DNA from: Frigidibacter sp037095735
GTDB taxonomy: Bacteria; Pseudomonadota; Alphaproteobacteria; Rhodobacterales; Rhodobacteraceae
Assembly: GCF_037095735.1 (NCBI RefSeq)
Contig: NZ_JBAWKD010000001.1
Span: 930,001 to 994,000, forward strand
Reading direction: 5' to 3'
DNA: 64,000 bases
Positions 31,508 through 39,591 of the stretch are shown in pieces. The number at the start of each line of letters is the position of its first letter. Within the stretch, counting starts at the first letter, position 1. The notes beneath the pieces were generated by a model that saw only the letters and a list, made by a program, of their open reading frames with translations, was not told the DNA's origin and ran no database searches. The position numbers and the translations under genes were made by a program.

Positions 31508-33124
31508 ATGCTCTGGTCCTTCCTGAAGGCCGCCCTCTTCATCATCGCCGTGGGCGTGGTGACCGCGGGCGCCGCCTGGCTCTCCGACTGGGCCGAGACG
31601 GTGCGCATCTCGGTCGCGGGCATGGAATTCACGCTCGGCCCGCTGCAGGCGGTGATCGCGCTGGCGCTGCTGGTGTTCGGCATCTGGGCGGCGGTGAAGA
31701 TCCTTGGCTTCATCGTCGCCTTCCTCAGGTTCCTGAATGGCGATGAAACCGCGCTCAGCCGCTATTTCGACCGCAACCGCGAGCGCAAGGGGTTCCAGGC
31801 GCTGCAGGACGGGATGCTGGCGCTGGCCGCGGGCGATGGGCGCACCGCGATGGCCAAGGCGCAGAAGGCCGACCGGCTGCTGGACCGCCCCGAGATGACC
31901 GCGCTGGTCATGGCGCAGGCGGCCGAGCTGCAGGGCGACCGCAGGCTGGCGATCGAGGTCTACAAGCGGCTTCTGTCCACCGACCGCACCCGCTTCGTCG
32001 GCGTGCGCGGGCTGATGCATGCCAAGCTTGCCGAGGGCGAGACCGAAACCGCGCTGCGGCTGGCCGAAAAGGCCTTCGAGATGCAGCCGAAGAACACCGA
32101 GGTGCAGGACATCCTGCTGCGCCTGCAGACCGAAAGCGGCGACTGGGCCGGGGCGCGTGGCACGCTGGCCGCGAAAAGCCGGATGGGCACGCTGCCGAAA
32201 GAGGTCTTCCGGCGCCGCGACGCGCTTCTGGCGCTGCAGGAGGCGAAGGGCGTTCTGGACGAGGGCCGTTCGATCGAAGCGCGCGAGGCCGCGATCTCGG
32301 CCAACCGCGCCTCGCCCGACCTGATCCCGGCGGCGGTGATGGCGGCGAAGAGCTATCTTGAAGCCGGCAACACCAAATATGCCGCCCGCGTGGTGAAGAA
32401 GGCCTGGGAGATGCAGCCGCATCCGGACCTTGCCGGCGCCTTCGCGCTGATCGCCCCCGAAGAGTCCCCGCGCGAACGGCTGAAGCGGTTCGAGACGCTC
32501 TTCGCCGCCGCCCCCGGCGCCGAGGAGACCGCGCTGACCCGGGCCGAGCTGCTGATCGCGGCCGAGGACTTCCCCGCCGCCCGCCGCTCGCTCGGCTCGC
32601 TGCCCGAGACGCATCCGACCGCCCGCAGCCTGACGCTGATGGCCGCGATCGCGCGCGGCGAGGGCGCGGACGAGCAGGAGGTGCGCGCCTGGCTCACCCG
32701 TGCCGTCTCGGCCAGCCGCGGGCCGCAGTGGATTTGCGACAAGTGCCAGACGGTGCATGCCGACTGGGGCCCGGTCTGCGGCCATTGCGGCGGGTTCGAC
32801 ACGCTGAGCTGGCGCGAGGCGCCGGACATGCCGCCGCTGCCGAACGGGGCAGAGATGCTGCCGCTGGTCGTCGGCGGCCCGCGCCCGGCCGAGGGGCCCG
32901 CCCCCGATGCGACCGGGGCCGAGCCGCCGGTGGCCGAGGTGCTCGATGCCGAGCCGGTCGCTCCGGTGTCGCCTTCTGCAACCGAGCCTGCGGAGCCGCC
33001 TGCCGCGGCGACCGCACCTGCGCCCGTGGCCGCGGAACCCGAGGACAAGGCTGCGCCCGATCCCTTCGCGGTGCCGCCCTCGGTCGCGGCGGCGCGCGGG
33101 CTCGACACCTCGCGCGGCCAGTAG
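31508..33124 (+). CDS. hemY: HemY-type TPR membrane protein with zinc-ribbon tail
   Basis: 538 residues. Two N-terminal membrane helices (about 5-25 and 45-73) enclose a short periplasmic loop. The HemY_N motif FLNGDETALSRYFDRNRERKG is followed by tetratricopeptide repeats to about residue 400. WICDKCQTVHADWGPVCGHC then shows two CxxC pairs (about 408-427), a rubredoxin-like metal site reminiscent of LapB. The last 90 residues are Ala/Pro/Glu-rich and probably disordered. The role in late heme synthesis is known only in outline. It starts nine bases after the mic60 stop. Confidence 0.9.
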   Translation: MLWSFLKAALFIIAVGVVTAGAAWLSDWAETVRISVAGMEFTLGPLQAVIALALLVFGIWAAVKILGFIVAFLRFLNGDETALSRYFDRNRERKGFQALQDGMLALAAGDGRTAMAKAQKADRLLDRPEMTALVMAQAAELQGDRRLAIEVYKRLLSTDRTRFVGVRGLMHAKLAEGETETALRLAEKAFEMQPKNTEVQDILLRLQTESGDWAGARGTLAAKSRMGTLPKEVFRRRDALLALQEAKGVLDEGRSIEAREAAISANRASPDLIPAAVMAAKSYLEAGNTKYAARVVKKAWEMQPHPDLAGAFALIAPEESPRERLKRFETLFAAAPGAEETALTRAELLIAAEDFPAARRSLGSLPETHPTARSLTLMAAIARGEGADEQEVRAWLTRAVSASRGPQWICDKCQTVHADWGPVCGHCGGFDTLSWREAPDMPPLPNGAEMLPLVVGGPRPAEGPAPDATGAEPPVAEVLDAEPVAPVSPSATEPAEPPAAATAPAPVAAEPEDKAAPDPFAVPPSVAAARGLDTSRGQ

Positions 33125-33142
33125 CGCCGCGCGGGCGAAAAT

Positions 33143-33180
33143 GGGGCTACACACCGCTGCGGAACGGTGTTATCAGCCCC
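33143..33180 (+). terminator. Two-step hairpin after hemY
   Basis: Outer stem GGGGCT / AGCCCC (33143-33148, 33175-33180) and inner stem ACACCG / CGGTGT (33151-33156, 33165-33170). It sits between hemY and the tRNA gene. There is no T-run. Confidence 0.45.
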
Positions 33181-33209
33181 GCGTCGCGCGCTTCGCGACC
33201 GGGAAGAGT

Positions 33210-33285
33210 GCCGCTGTAGCTCAGCTGGTAGAGCACGTCATTCGTAATGATGGGGTCGGGGGTTCGAGTCCCTTCAGCGGCACCA
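33210..33285 (+). tRNA. tRNA-Thr (anticodon CGT)
   Basis: 76 bases with encoded CCA. The acceptor stem GCCGCTG (33210-33216) pairs with CAGCGGC (33275-33281), with discriminator A. The D stem is GCTC/GAGC. The anticodon stem CGTCA/TGATG encloses TTCGTAA, giving anticodon CGT at 33243-33245 for ACG codons. The T loop is TTCGAGT with a T stem containing two G-U pairs. No other tRNA was seen in the window. Confidence 0.95.
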
Positions 33286-33401
33286 CTCTTCCCCGGATCC
33301 CCCGTCGACATCGGAAAGGCGATCCCGTCCAGCCTGCGCGGCTTGCGATTTCTTAACGGCCCTGTGCGACTGCTGTCCCGTTCACGCCCGGGAAGCACCG
33401 C

Positions 33402-35756
33402 ATGCCGCAGAAACGCCGTTCGATCACCACGCAGATGCGCCGCGCCATCCTGCTGCTGCTGGCCGTCGTGCTGCTGGCCAGCGGCATCGGCATGGGCGCG
33501 ACCTATTACCTTGCCCGGGCAGGGGACCGCGTCGGAAGCGAGCTTGCGCCCCTGGGCGACGCGGCGATGGAGGTCAAGCAGAGCGCGACCGATGCCTATC
33601 TGGCGCTGACCGCGCTGCTGGGCGGAGCCAGTGATGTACGGCCCGAGGCGATCCCCGCAGCGCTCGACCAAGCCGCGTTCTATCTGCAGGCCATCACCGA
33701 AGGGGGCCGGAATGCCGAGGGCATCTATGTGCCCAGCCACCAGCCCGAAGTGCGCGGGATGGTCGCAGAGGCGCTGACGATGCTGGCCGACCTGCGCCAG
33801 CGCAGCGAGGCGCAGCTGGCCGGCCTCGCGCGGGCGCAGGGCGTGGGCACCCCCGCCGACGCGGCCTTTGACGCGGCCTTCGAGCGGATCGTGGCCGGCC
33901 TTCAGGGACAGCAGCGCGACACGGGCAGCGGCTCGGCAGAAGTGCAGCGGGCGCTGGGCTCGGCCCTGTTCGCGCTGACCCGTGGCCATCTCGCCTTGGA
34001 AGAGCATCTGGGCGGCGACGCGACCGAGACGCTGGCCGGGGTGCAGTCCTGGTTTGACGAGGCGGCCGCCGCGCTGGGCGCCGCGCCCCTGGCGGCCGGG
34101 CTCGCCCCCGAGATCGCCGGCCTGTCGGAGCTTGCGGCGCAGCGCAGCGCGGCAGCGGCGGCGCAGCGCCTTCAGGCCGAGGAACAGGCCGCGGCCTATC
34201 GGGCCAGCTACCAGCAGTTCATGGACCGCGCCGACGCGATCGAGACCGCGATCCAGCACGAGATGGACGCGGGGCTGGCCACCCTGAACCGGGCAGAGAC
34301 GCTGGCACTGGTGCTGAGCGCGCTGGCGGCGGCGATGATCGTCGCGCTCTGCCTGCTCGGGCAACGGCTGGTGCGGCGGCGGGTCACCGACCGGCTGCGC
34401 GAGGTCGCGGCGGGGATGGAGGCGCTGGCGCGCGGCGATCTTGCGACCGAGGTGCCGGGCTGGTCCTCGGCCGACGAGATCGGCGACCTGCGCAATGCGC
34501 TGGCGCATTTCCGCGATGCGCTGGCCGAGCGCGCGCGGCTGGCCGAAGCCGCGCGGCAGAGCGCCGCGATCATCGAGCGCGACCGGCTGGCTGCCCTGAC
34601 GCGCGAGCGGGACGAGGCCGCCCGGCAGGCGGCGGAAGCCGCGGCAGAGCAGGCGGCCGCGAGCGAGCGGCAGGCCGAGGACCAGGCGGCGGCGGCCGAG
34701 ATCGCCGCCGTCGCCACCGCCTGCGCCGAGGGCGACTTCTCGCGCCGGCTGGCGGCGGACCAGCGCAGCGGCGTCTTCGCCGAACTGTGCCGCGGCATGA
34801 ACCAGGTCGGCGAGGCGGCGAACCGCGGCTTCGACTCGGTCTCGGCCACTTTGGGTCAACTGGCGCGCGGCGACCTCACCGGGCGGATGCCGGCGGGCCT
34901 GCGCGGCGTCTTCGCCGAGATCGCCCAGCGCATCGACGAAAGCTTCGCCAGCCTCGGCTTCGTGCTGGGCCAGATCCGCGGCGCGGCCTCGTCGGTCGAC
35001 AGCTCGGCCCAGCAGATCGGCGCGACCATCGCCGATCTCGCCCGCCGCTCGGAAGGCAGCGCCGCCGTTCTGGAAGAGACCGCGGCGGCGCTGGAACAGA
35101 TGTCGGCTTCGGTCCGCAACTCTGCCCGCTCGGCCCAAGCGGCGCAGGGGGCGGTGGCGGGCATCAGCCGCAGCGCCGGCATCGGCGACGAGGTCGTGGG
35201 CCGCGCGATCGCCGCGATGGGCGAAATCGCCGACTCCTCGGGCCAGATCGCGCGCATCCTGCAGGTGATCGACGACATCGCCTTCCAGACCAACCTGCTG
35301 GCCCTGAACGCCGGGGTCGAGGCCGCACGGGCCGGCGAATCCGGCCGCGGCTTCGCGGTGGTCGCCTCCGAGGTGCGGGCGCTCGCCCAGCGCTCGTCCG
35401 AGGCCGCGCGCGATATCGGCGCACTGATCGAGAGCGCCGACGGCAACGTGCGCCGCGGCGTGACGCTGGTCGACGAGACCGGCGCCGCCCTGCGCGACAT
35501 CGTCGCCGGCATCACCGAGACCCGGCGGATGATCGACGATATCGCGCGCTCGGCCGCCGAAACCTCGACCGGCATCGACGAGATCGCGCGCGCGACCGGC
35601 GAGCTTGACCGCACCACCCAGCAGAATGCCGGCATGGTCGAAGAGACCAACGCCGCCGTCACCGCCCTGCAGCGCGAGGCGCGCGACCTGTTTGAGGCGA
35701 TCTCGGGCTTCCGGCTGGACGCTGAAGCGCCTTCCGGCCGCAGTCGCGCCGCCTGA
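33402..35756 (+). CDS. Methyl-accepting chemotaxis protein
   Basis: 784 residues. An N-terminal membrane helix (about 12-36), a large periplasmic Ala-rich helical sensor (about 37-300) and a second helix (about 303-325) precede a HAMP domain. A long Ala/Glu coiled coil and two more HAMP-like units (around GDFSRRLAADQRSG and GDLTGRMPAGLRG) follow. The signalling tip IAFQTNLLALNAGVEAARAG is perfect, so it should couple to CheA/CheW. No C-terminal CheR-binding pentapeptide is present, and the ligand is unknown. It is a single gene. Confidence 0.95.
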   Translation: MPQKRRSITTQMRRAILLLLAVVLLASGIGMGATYYLARAGDRVGSELAPLGDAAMEVKQSATDAYLALTALLGGASDVRPEAIPAALDQAAFYLQAITEGGRNAEGIYVPSHQPEVRGMVAEALTMLADLRQRSEAQLAGLARAQGVGTPADAAFDAAFERIVAGLQGQQRDTGSGSAEVQRALGSALFALTRGHLALEEHLGGDATETLAGVQSWFDEAAAALGAAPLAAGLAPEIAGLSELAAQRSAAAAAQRLQAEEQAAAYRASYQQFMDRADAIETAIQHEMDAGLATLNRAETLALVLSALAAAMIVALCLLGQRLVRRRVTDRLREVAAGMEALARGDLATEVPGWSSADEIGDLRNALAHFRDALAERARLAEAARQSAAIIERDRLAALTRERDEAARQAAEAAAEQAAASERQAEDQAAAAEIAAVATACAEGDFSRRLAADQRSGVFAELCRGMNQVGEAANRGFDSVSATLGQLARGDLTGRMPAGLRGVFAEIAQRIDESFASLGFVLGQIRGAASSVDSSAQQIGATIADLARRSEGSAAVLEETAAALEQMSASVRNSARSAQAAQGAVAGISRSAGIGDEVVGRAIAAMGEIADSSGQIARILQVIDDIAFQTNLLALNAGVEAARAGESGRGFAVVASEVRALAQRSSEAARDIGALIESADGNVRRGVTLVDETGAALRDIVAGITETRRMIDDIARSAAETSTGIDEIARATGELDRTTQQNAGMVEETNAAVTALQREARDLFEAISGFRLDAEAPSGRSRAA

Positions 35757-35781
35757 AAAAAGGCCCCGCCGAAGCGGGGCC
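35756..35781 (-). terminator. Intrinsic terminator of the GMC oxidoreductase operon
   Basis: 8-bp stem GGCCCCGC / GCGGGGCC with a CGAA loop. Read on the minus strand it is followed by a run of six T's, 25 bases past the GMC stop. The T-run overlaps the chemoreceptor stop codon, so it may serve both directions. Confidence 0.8.
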
Positions 35782-35805
35782 AGCCGACTGCCGAGGAGGG
35801 CAGCG

Positions 35806-37380
35806 TCAGATGTTGCGGGCCGACATCTCTTTCGCGATGTGCTCGGCCTGCCGGATCGCCAGCGCCACGATGGTCAGCGTCGGGTTCTCGGCGGCGCCGG
35901 TGGTGAACTGGCTGCCGTCGCTGACGAACAGGTTCGGCACGTCATGGGCACGGCCGTTGCGATCGACGACGCCGTCCTCGGGCTTTTCGGACATCCGGTT
36001 GGTGCCGAGGTTGTGGGTCGAGGGATAGGGCGGGGTCGGCATCGTCCGCGTCGCGCCGACCGCCTTGTAGATCGCCTGCCCGGTCGCATAGGCATGGTTG
36101 CGCATCGCCACGTCGTTCGGATGGTCCGAGAAGTTGACGTTGGCGACGCGCAGGCCGAAGGCGTCCTCCTTGTCGGACAGGGTGACGCGGTTGGTGGCCT
36201 GGGGCATGTCCTCGCCCACGATCCACATCCCGGCCATGTTCTCGTAGCTGTCGAGCGCGGTGGTGAACTCGCGCCCCCAGGCGCCGGGATCGAGGAAGGC
36301 GGCCATGAACGGCAGGCCCAGGCTCAGCGTTTCCAGCTCATACCCGCCGACGAAGCCGCGCGAGGGGTCGTGGCGGGCCTCGTCGCGGACGATGCCGGCC
36401 ATGGTGGTGCCGCGCCACATCTTCACCGGCCTGTCGAAGACCCCATAGACCGAGCCGGTGGTATGGCGCATGTAGTTGCGCCCGACCTGGTCCGAGCTGT
36501 TGGCGAGCCCGTTCGGGAACATCGAGCTGTGCGAGTTCAGCAGCAGCCGCGGGCTTTCGAAGCTGTTGCCCGCCACGCAGACGATCCGCGCTTTCTGCAT
36601 CTGCAGCGCGCCGGCCTTGTCGAAATACTCGACGCCGGTAACCTTGCCGCTGTCGTCATGCAGGATCCGCGCGACATGGGCATTGTCGCGCACCTCCATG
36701 TTGCCGGTGGCCTCGCCGCGCGGGATGTCGGTATAGGCCGCCGACCACTTGGCGCCCCATTTGCAGCCCTGGAAGCAGAAGCCGGTCTGCTGGCACGAGA
36801 TCCGGTCGTCATATTCGACCGAGTTGATCGCCATGTTGCCGGTATGGACCTCCTTGTAGCCGAGCGCGAGCGCCCCCTTCTCGAGGACCTTGTAGTTGTT
36901 GTTGCCCGGCAGCCGCGGCCGGCCACCGACGCCGGCCACGCCCAGCTTCGCCTCGGCCTTGTCATACCAGGGCGCCATCTCGGCGCCGTCCAGCGGCCAG
37001 TCCAGCAGGCTCGCGCCCTCGACCGTGCCGTAGTTGGTCTTGGCCTTCCACTCGTGCTCCTGGAAGCGCAGGGACGCGCCGGCCCAGTGGATCGAGGTGC
37101 CGCCGACCGCCTTCACGATCCAGGCCGGCAGCCCGGCGAAGTCCTTGGCCACCCGCCAGTCGCCCGACGTGGTGCGCGGCTCGACCCAGGCGAGCTGCCC
37201 GAAGCTTTCCCATTCGTCGTTGACGTAATCCTCGGGCAGGTAGCGCCCGCCGGCTTCCAGAACGACGACCTTCACGCCCTTCTGCGCCAGCTCGTTCGCC
37301 AGCACCCCGCCGCCCGAGCCCGAGCCGACGACCACCACCACGCTGTCGTCGGTGAGGTCGAATTTCGCTGCATTTGCCAT
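35806..37380 (-). CDS. GMC-family FAD-dependent oxidoreductase
   Basis: 524 residues. The flavin-binding N-terminus is VVVVGSGSGGGVLANELAQKG with VLEAGG at the end of the second strand; the GMC signature continues in GGTSIHWAGASLRF. The C-terminal His/Asn active-site region includes STHNLGTNRMSE and VSDGSQFTTGAAENPTLT. This subtype (gluconate 2-dehydrogenase/sorbitol-type large subunit) has no signal of its own and is exported with a Tat partner, here the gene 12 bp upstream. The substrate is an alcohol or sugar, not readable from sequence. Confidence 0.9.
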   Translation of the reverse strand: MANAAKFDLTDDSVVVVVGSGSGGGVLANELAQKGVKVVVLEAGGRYLPEDYVNDEWESFGQLAWVEPRTTSGDWRVAKDFAGLPAWIVKAVGGTSIHWAGASLRFQEHEWKAKTNYGTVEGASLLDWPLDGAEMAPWYDKAEAKLGVAGVGGRPRLPGNNNYKVLEKGALALGYKEVHTGNMAINSVEYDDRISCQQTGFCFQGCKWGAKWSAAYTDIPRGEATGNMEVRDNAHVARILHDDSGKVTGVEYFDKAGALQMQKARIVCVAGNSFESPRLLLNSHSSMFPNGLANSSDQVGRNYMRHTTGSVYGVFDRPVKMWRGTTMAGIVRDEARHDPSRGFVGGYELETLSLGLPFMAAFLDPGAWGREFTTALDSYENMAGMWIVGEDMPQATNRVTLSDKEDAFGLRVANVNFSDHPNDVAMRNHAYATGQAIYKAVGATRTMPTPPYPSTHNLGTNRMSEKPEDGVVDRNGRAHDVPNLFVSDGSQFTTGAAENPTLTIVALAIRQAEHIAKEMSARNI

Positions 37381-37392
37381 GGTGATCCCCCC

Positions 37393-37914
37393 TCAGAGCC
37401 AGTCGATGTCGTCGAAGCCGCGGTTGATGTAGCCGCCCTTCGAATAGGACTCGCCCTCGTAGCCGAAGATCGGCCAGAGCTCTTTCTGGTTATAAAGCCC
37501 GGTCACCAGCCCGCCGCGGACGGTCTGAAAGAAGGCGCTGTCTTCAAGCCCGCGCAGGATCGCCACACGCTCGGCCTCCCACGGGGTGCTCAGGTAATCG
37601 GCATGGCCCGCACCCTTGGCGGCAGCGTCCAGCCGCGCGATGCCTTCGGCGACGGCGGCCTTCTTCTCGGCGCTGTCATAGCCCTTGACCGCGACCGCGT
37701 AGAAGCGGTCGGCGACGCGGTCATGCGGATAGATGTCGCGCGCCATCTGCAACAGCGTCGCCATCTCGTGTTCGCTGATCTGGGTGACCTCGACCGCCCA
37801 GGCGGCATCGGGCGCGGCGATGAAGCCCGCCCCCACAACGGTCAGGGCGCCTGCCGCCGCGGCGCGCGACAGCAGCGCACGCCGGGTCAGCCCCGACTTG
37901 CTCAGGTTCGACAT
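37393..37914 (-). CDS. Gluconate 2-dehydrogenase subunit 3 family protein (Tat-exported)
   Basis: 173 residues. It starts with a twin-arginine signal, TRRALLSRAAAAGALTVVGAG, cut near AWA (about residue 40). The mature part ISEHEMATLLQMARDIYPHD and YNQKELWPIFGYEGES matches the small subunit family that carries the GMC subunit to the periplasm. AGGAGG precedes the start. A third, cytochrome c subunit usual for these complexes is not adjacent. Confidence 0.9.
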   Translation of the reverse strand: MSNLSKSGLTRRALLSRAAAAGALTVVGAGFIAAPDAAWAVEVTQISEHEMATLLQMARDIYPHDRVADRFYAVAVKGYDSAEKKAAVAEGIARLDAAAKGAGHADYLSTPWEAERVAILRGLEDSAFFQTVRGGLVTGLYNQKELWPIFGYEGESYSKGGYINRGFDDIDWL

Positions 37915-37973
37915 GGGTTCCTCCTCCCTGGTCTTCTCCCCGGACGGCCGCTCCCCCGGCCGTCACGGGGCCA

Positions 37974-38369
37974 TTACTTGTAGCGTCCGGCCCGTTTCAG
38001 GACCTCGATCTGGTAGCCGTCGGGATCGGCGATGAAGAAGAAGCGCGCGATCACCTCGCCGCCGGGGGCGAAATCGACCAGCTTGCGGGGGGCGAAGCCC
38101 TCGGCCTCGAGCCGGGCATGCAGCGCGTCGACGTCCTCGACCGAGAAGGCGACATGGCCGTAGCCATCGCCGAGGTCATAGGGTTCGGTCCGGCCCTTGT
38201 TCACCGTCAGCTCAAGCTCGGTCTCGCTTTCGTCATTCGCGAGGTAGATCAGCGTAAAGCTGTCGAAATCGAGCCGCTCGGCGACCTTGAGGCCGAAGCA
38301 GCCTTCGTAGAACGCCACCGACCGCGCTTCGTCCAGCACCCGGATCATCGAGTGGATGTATTTCGCCAT
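37974..38369 (-). CDS. gloA: Lactoylglutathione lyase (glyoxalase I), VOC fold
   Basis: 131 residues. It converts the methylglyoxal-glutathione adduct to lactoylglutathione. Two beta-alpha-beta-beta-beta modules are visible, with metal ligands in MAKYIHSMIRVLD (His), TELELTVN (Glu), GYGHVAFSVEDVD (His) and DPDGYQIEVLKR (Glu). AAGGAGA supports the start. It is co-directional with the GMC pair, 59 bp upstream, so it might share their transcript and detoxify aldehydes, an inference only. Confidence 0.92.
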   Translation of the reverse strand: MAKYIHSMIRVLDEARSVAFYEGCFGLKVAERLDFDSFTLIYLANDESETELELTVNKGRTEPYDLGDGYGHVAFSVEDVDALHARLEAEGFAPRKLVDFAPGGEVIARFFFIADPDGYQIEVLKRAGRYK

Positions 38370-38461
38370 GCTGGCCGTCTCCTTCCAGTCCGTAACGGGA
38401 CCAGACTAGAAGCCGGGCGATGGGCGCGGGTAGTAACGGGCTACTACAGGCGTCTAAATCG

Positions 38462-38749
38462 TCATTCGGCGGCAATCGCCGACAGCTGCTGGTCCTCGCC
38501 CAGGTGAATGGTGCAGGCGCAGCGCAGGAGCGAGGTGAAATTCTTCGCCTCGCCGTGGCGCTCGAGCACCTCTGCGTGAAGCTTCGAAATGAAACAGGGG
38601 GTCGAGACGCCCTCGCGTGCGGCGATGTCGTCGAGGATGCGCCAGAAGGCGCGTTCGAGCCGGATCGAGGTGGACTGGCCGTTCAGGCGCAGCCGCCGGG
38701 TGACGGTCTCGTAACGGTGCGGGTCCTGCCCCGCGAAGATCTGGCACAT
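38462..38749 (-). CDS. Ribbon-helix-helix domain protein
   Basis: 95 residues. The middle segment TRRLRLNGQSTSIRLERAFW fits a beta-strand then helix typical of the RHH_4 family, followed by ILDDIAAREGVSTPCFISKLH. The fold suggests DNA binding, with a regulatory role inferred. It is upstream of gloA and co-directional (92 bp apart). The ribosome site is weak. Confidence 0.75.
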   Translation of the reverse strand: MCQIFAGQDPHRYETVTRRLRLNGQSTSIRLERAFWRILDDIAAREGVSTPCFISKLHAEVLERHGEAKNFTSLLRCACTIHLGEDQQLSAIAAE

Positions 38750-39306
38750 CGCTTGATCTCTGCCTCTTCCCTGAACCCGGATTTTGAGCGCTTGGCGCGC
38801 GGCGGTCAACGGGGTCCCGCTGGGGCCGGCCTTTCGAATGAGGCCGCCCCCGCCGGGGCCCTCGGGCGGCCGCGCGGCCGCGGGCCGGGGGCGGCGGCGG
38901 GGCGCGGCATGGTTGGTCAGGTCGCGCGGTGCGAAAGGGGCGCCCGAACGGCATGCTGCTGCGGCGACTCGCCATGATTCGTGAACGATTCGACCCGCTG
39001 GCCGAAGATGCCTGGAGTTTCCGAAAACGTTTACGTTCCAACAATTTCTGCTGCATGCGCACCGATCCGATGCGTTAGATGAACAATTTGCGAAATTGCA
39101 GCGCCGATTCGCCTTTTTCATCCGCCTCCAGATCGCGGAAGCCGAACCGCTTCTGCGGCGCAGCAAAATAACGTGGTGCTTACCATTCGCGCAATTTTCT
39201 TCTTGTCGTATGTATCCATTTTGTGGCAACAATGAAGGCACGGGGCTGAGCTTGGGGACCAAAAGCTGAGCAGAACAGAAACTGACCTTCGCTGGGGAGA
39301 CGGTCG
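38750..39306. other. 557-bp stretch without a convincing gene; AT-rich second half
   Basis: The left half (to about 38960) is extremely GC-rich. The right half (about 38960-39250) is markedly A/T-richer than the rest of the window, with TTTTTC, AAAATAACG and ATTTTCTTCTTGTCG. It precedes the 45-codon gene and could hold its promoter, a long leader or a small RNA. A 41-codon frame at 38953-39078 has no family resemblance. Confidence 0.5.
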
Positions 39307-39444
39307 ATGCTGAGAACGATTACGGTTGGGAGCTGCGTCTCCGTTCAGGGAATTTTCGACGGGCAGCTGGAAAACGGCAAGATCCGCGTGCGCGTTGGGG
39401 AGCGCGTCTACGTGGGTAGCCCGGTGGCGAAGAAGACCGACTGA
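39307..39444 (+). CDS. Small conserved-type protein, 45 residues
   Basis: ATG at 39307 with GGGGAG eight bases upstream, TGA at 39442-39444. The protein reads MLRTITVGSCVSVQGIF then a beta-rich ENGKIRVRVGERVYVG and ends in a basic/acidic KKTD. The alternating hydrophobic pattern suggests a small beta-barrel. I recall similar short proteins in other Rhodobacterales but know no function. A strong intrinsic terminator 32 bp downstream argues that it is a real, separately transcribed gene. Confidence 0.7.
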   Translation: MLRTITVGSCVSVQGIFDGQLENGKIRVRVGERVYVGSPVAKKTD

Positions 39445-39475
39445 GGGAGGACGGTCCGGTCTTTGAAGCCAAGAG

Positions 39476-39503
39476 AAAGGGGAGCCGCGGCTCCCCTTTT
39501 TTC
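39476..39503 (+). terminator. Strong intrinsic terminator of the 45-codon gene
   Basis: 11-bp complementary arms AAAGGGGAGCC / GGCTCCCCTTT (39476-39486, 39489-39499) with a small central loop, followed by a T-run of six or more. It is the best intrinsic terminator on the plus strand in this window. Confidence 0.9.
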
Positions 39504-39539
39504 TTGTCCGGGGGGGCTGACCCGCGGACCTGAACAGCA

Positions 39540-39573
39540 AAAAGCCCCGCCAGATCGCTCTGGCGGGGCTTTT
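39540..39573 (-). terminator. Intrinsic terminator of the rimP-nusA-ylxR-infB operon
   Basis: 15-bp perfect stem AAAAGCCCCGCCAGA / TCTGGCGGGGCTTTT with a TCGC loop, 18 bp past the infB stop. A/T arms give a T-run on both strands, so it can work in both directions. Confidence 0.9.
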
Positions 39574-39591
39574 CGGTTCTGTCCGGCAGGA

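Noticed and set aside
33212..33285. tRNA-Thr with an intron or a degenerate body
   Set aside because: All four stems pair (two G-U in the T stem) and CCA is encoded; it is an ordinary tRNA.
38953..39078. 41-codon open frame in the AT-rich interval
   Set aside because: Poor composition, no ribosome site and no resemblance to known small proteins; the AT-rich half is more likely regulatory.
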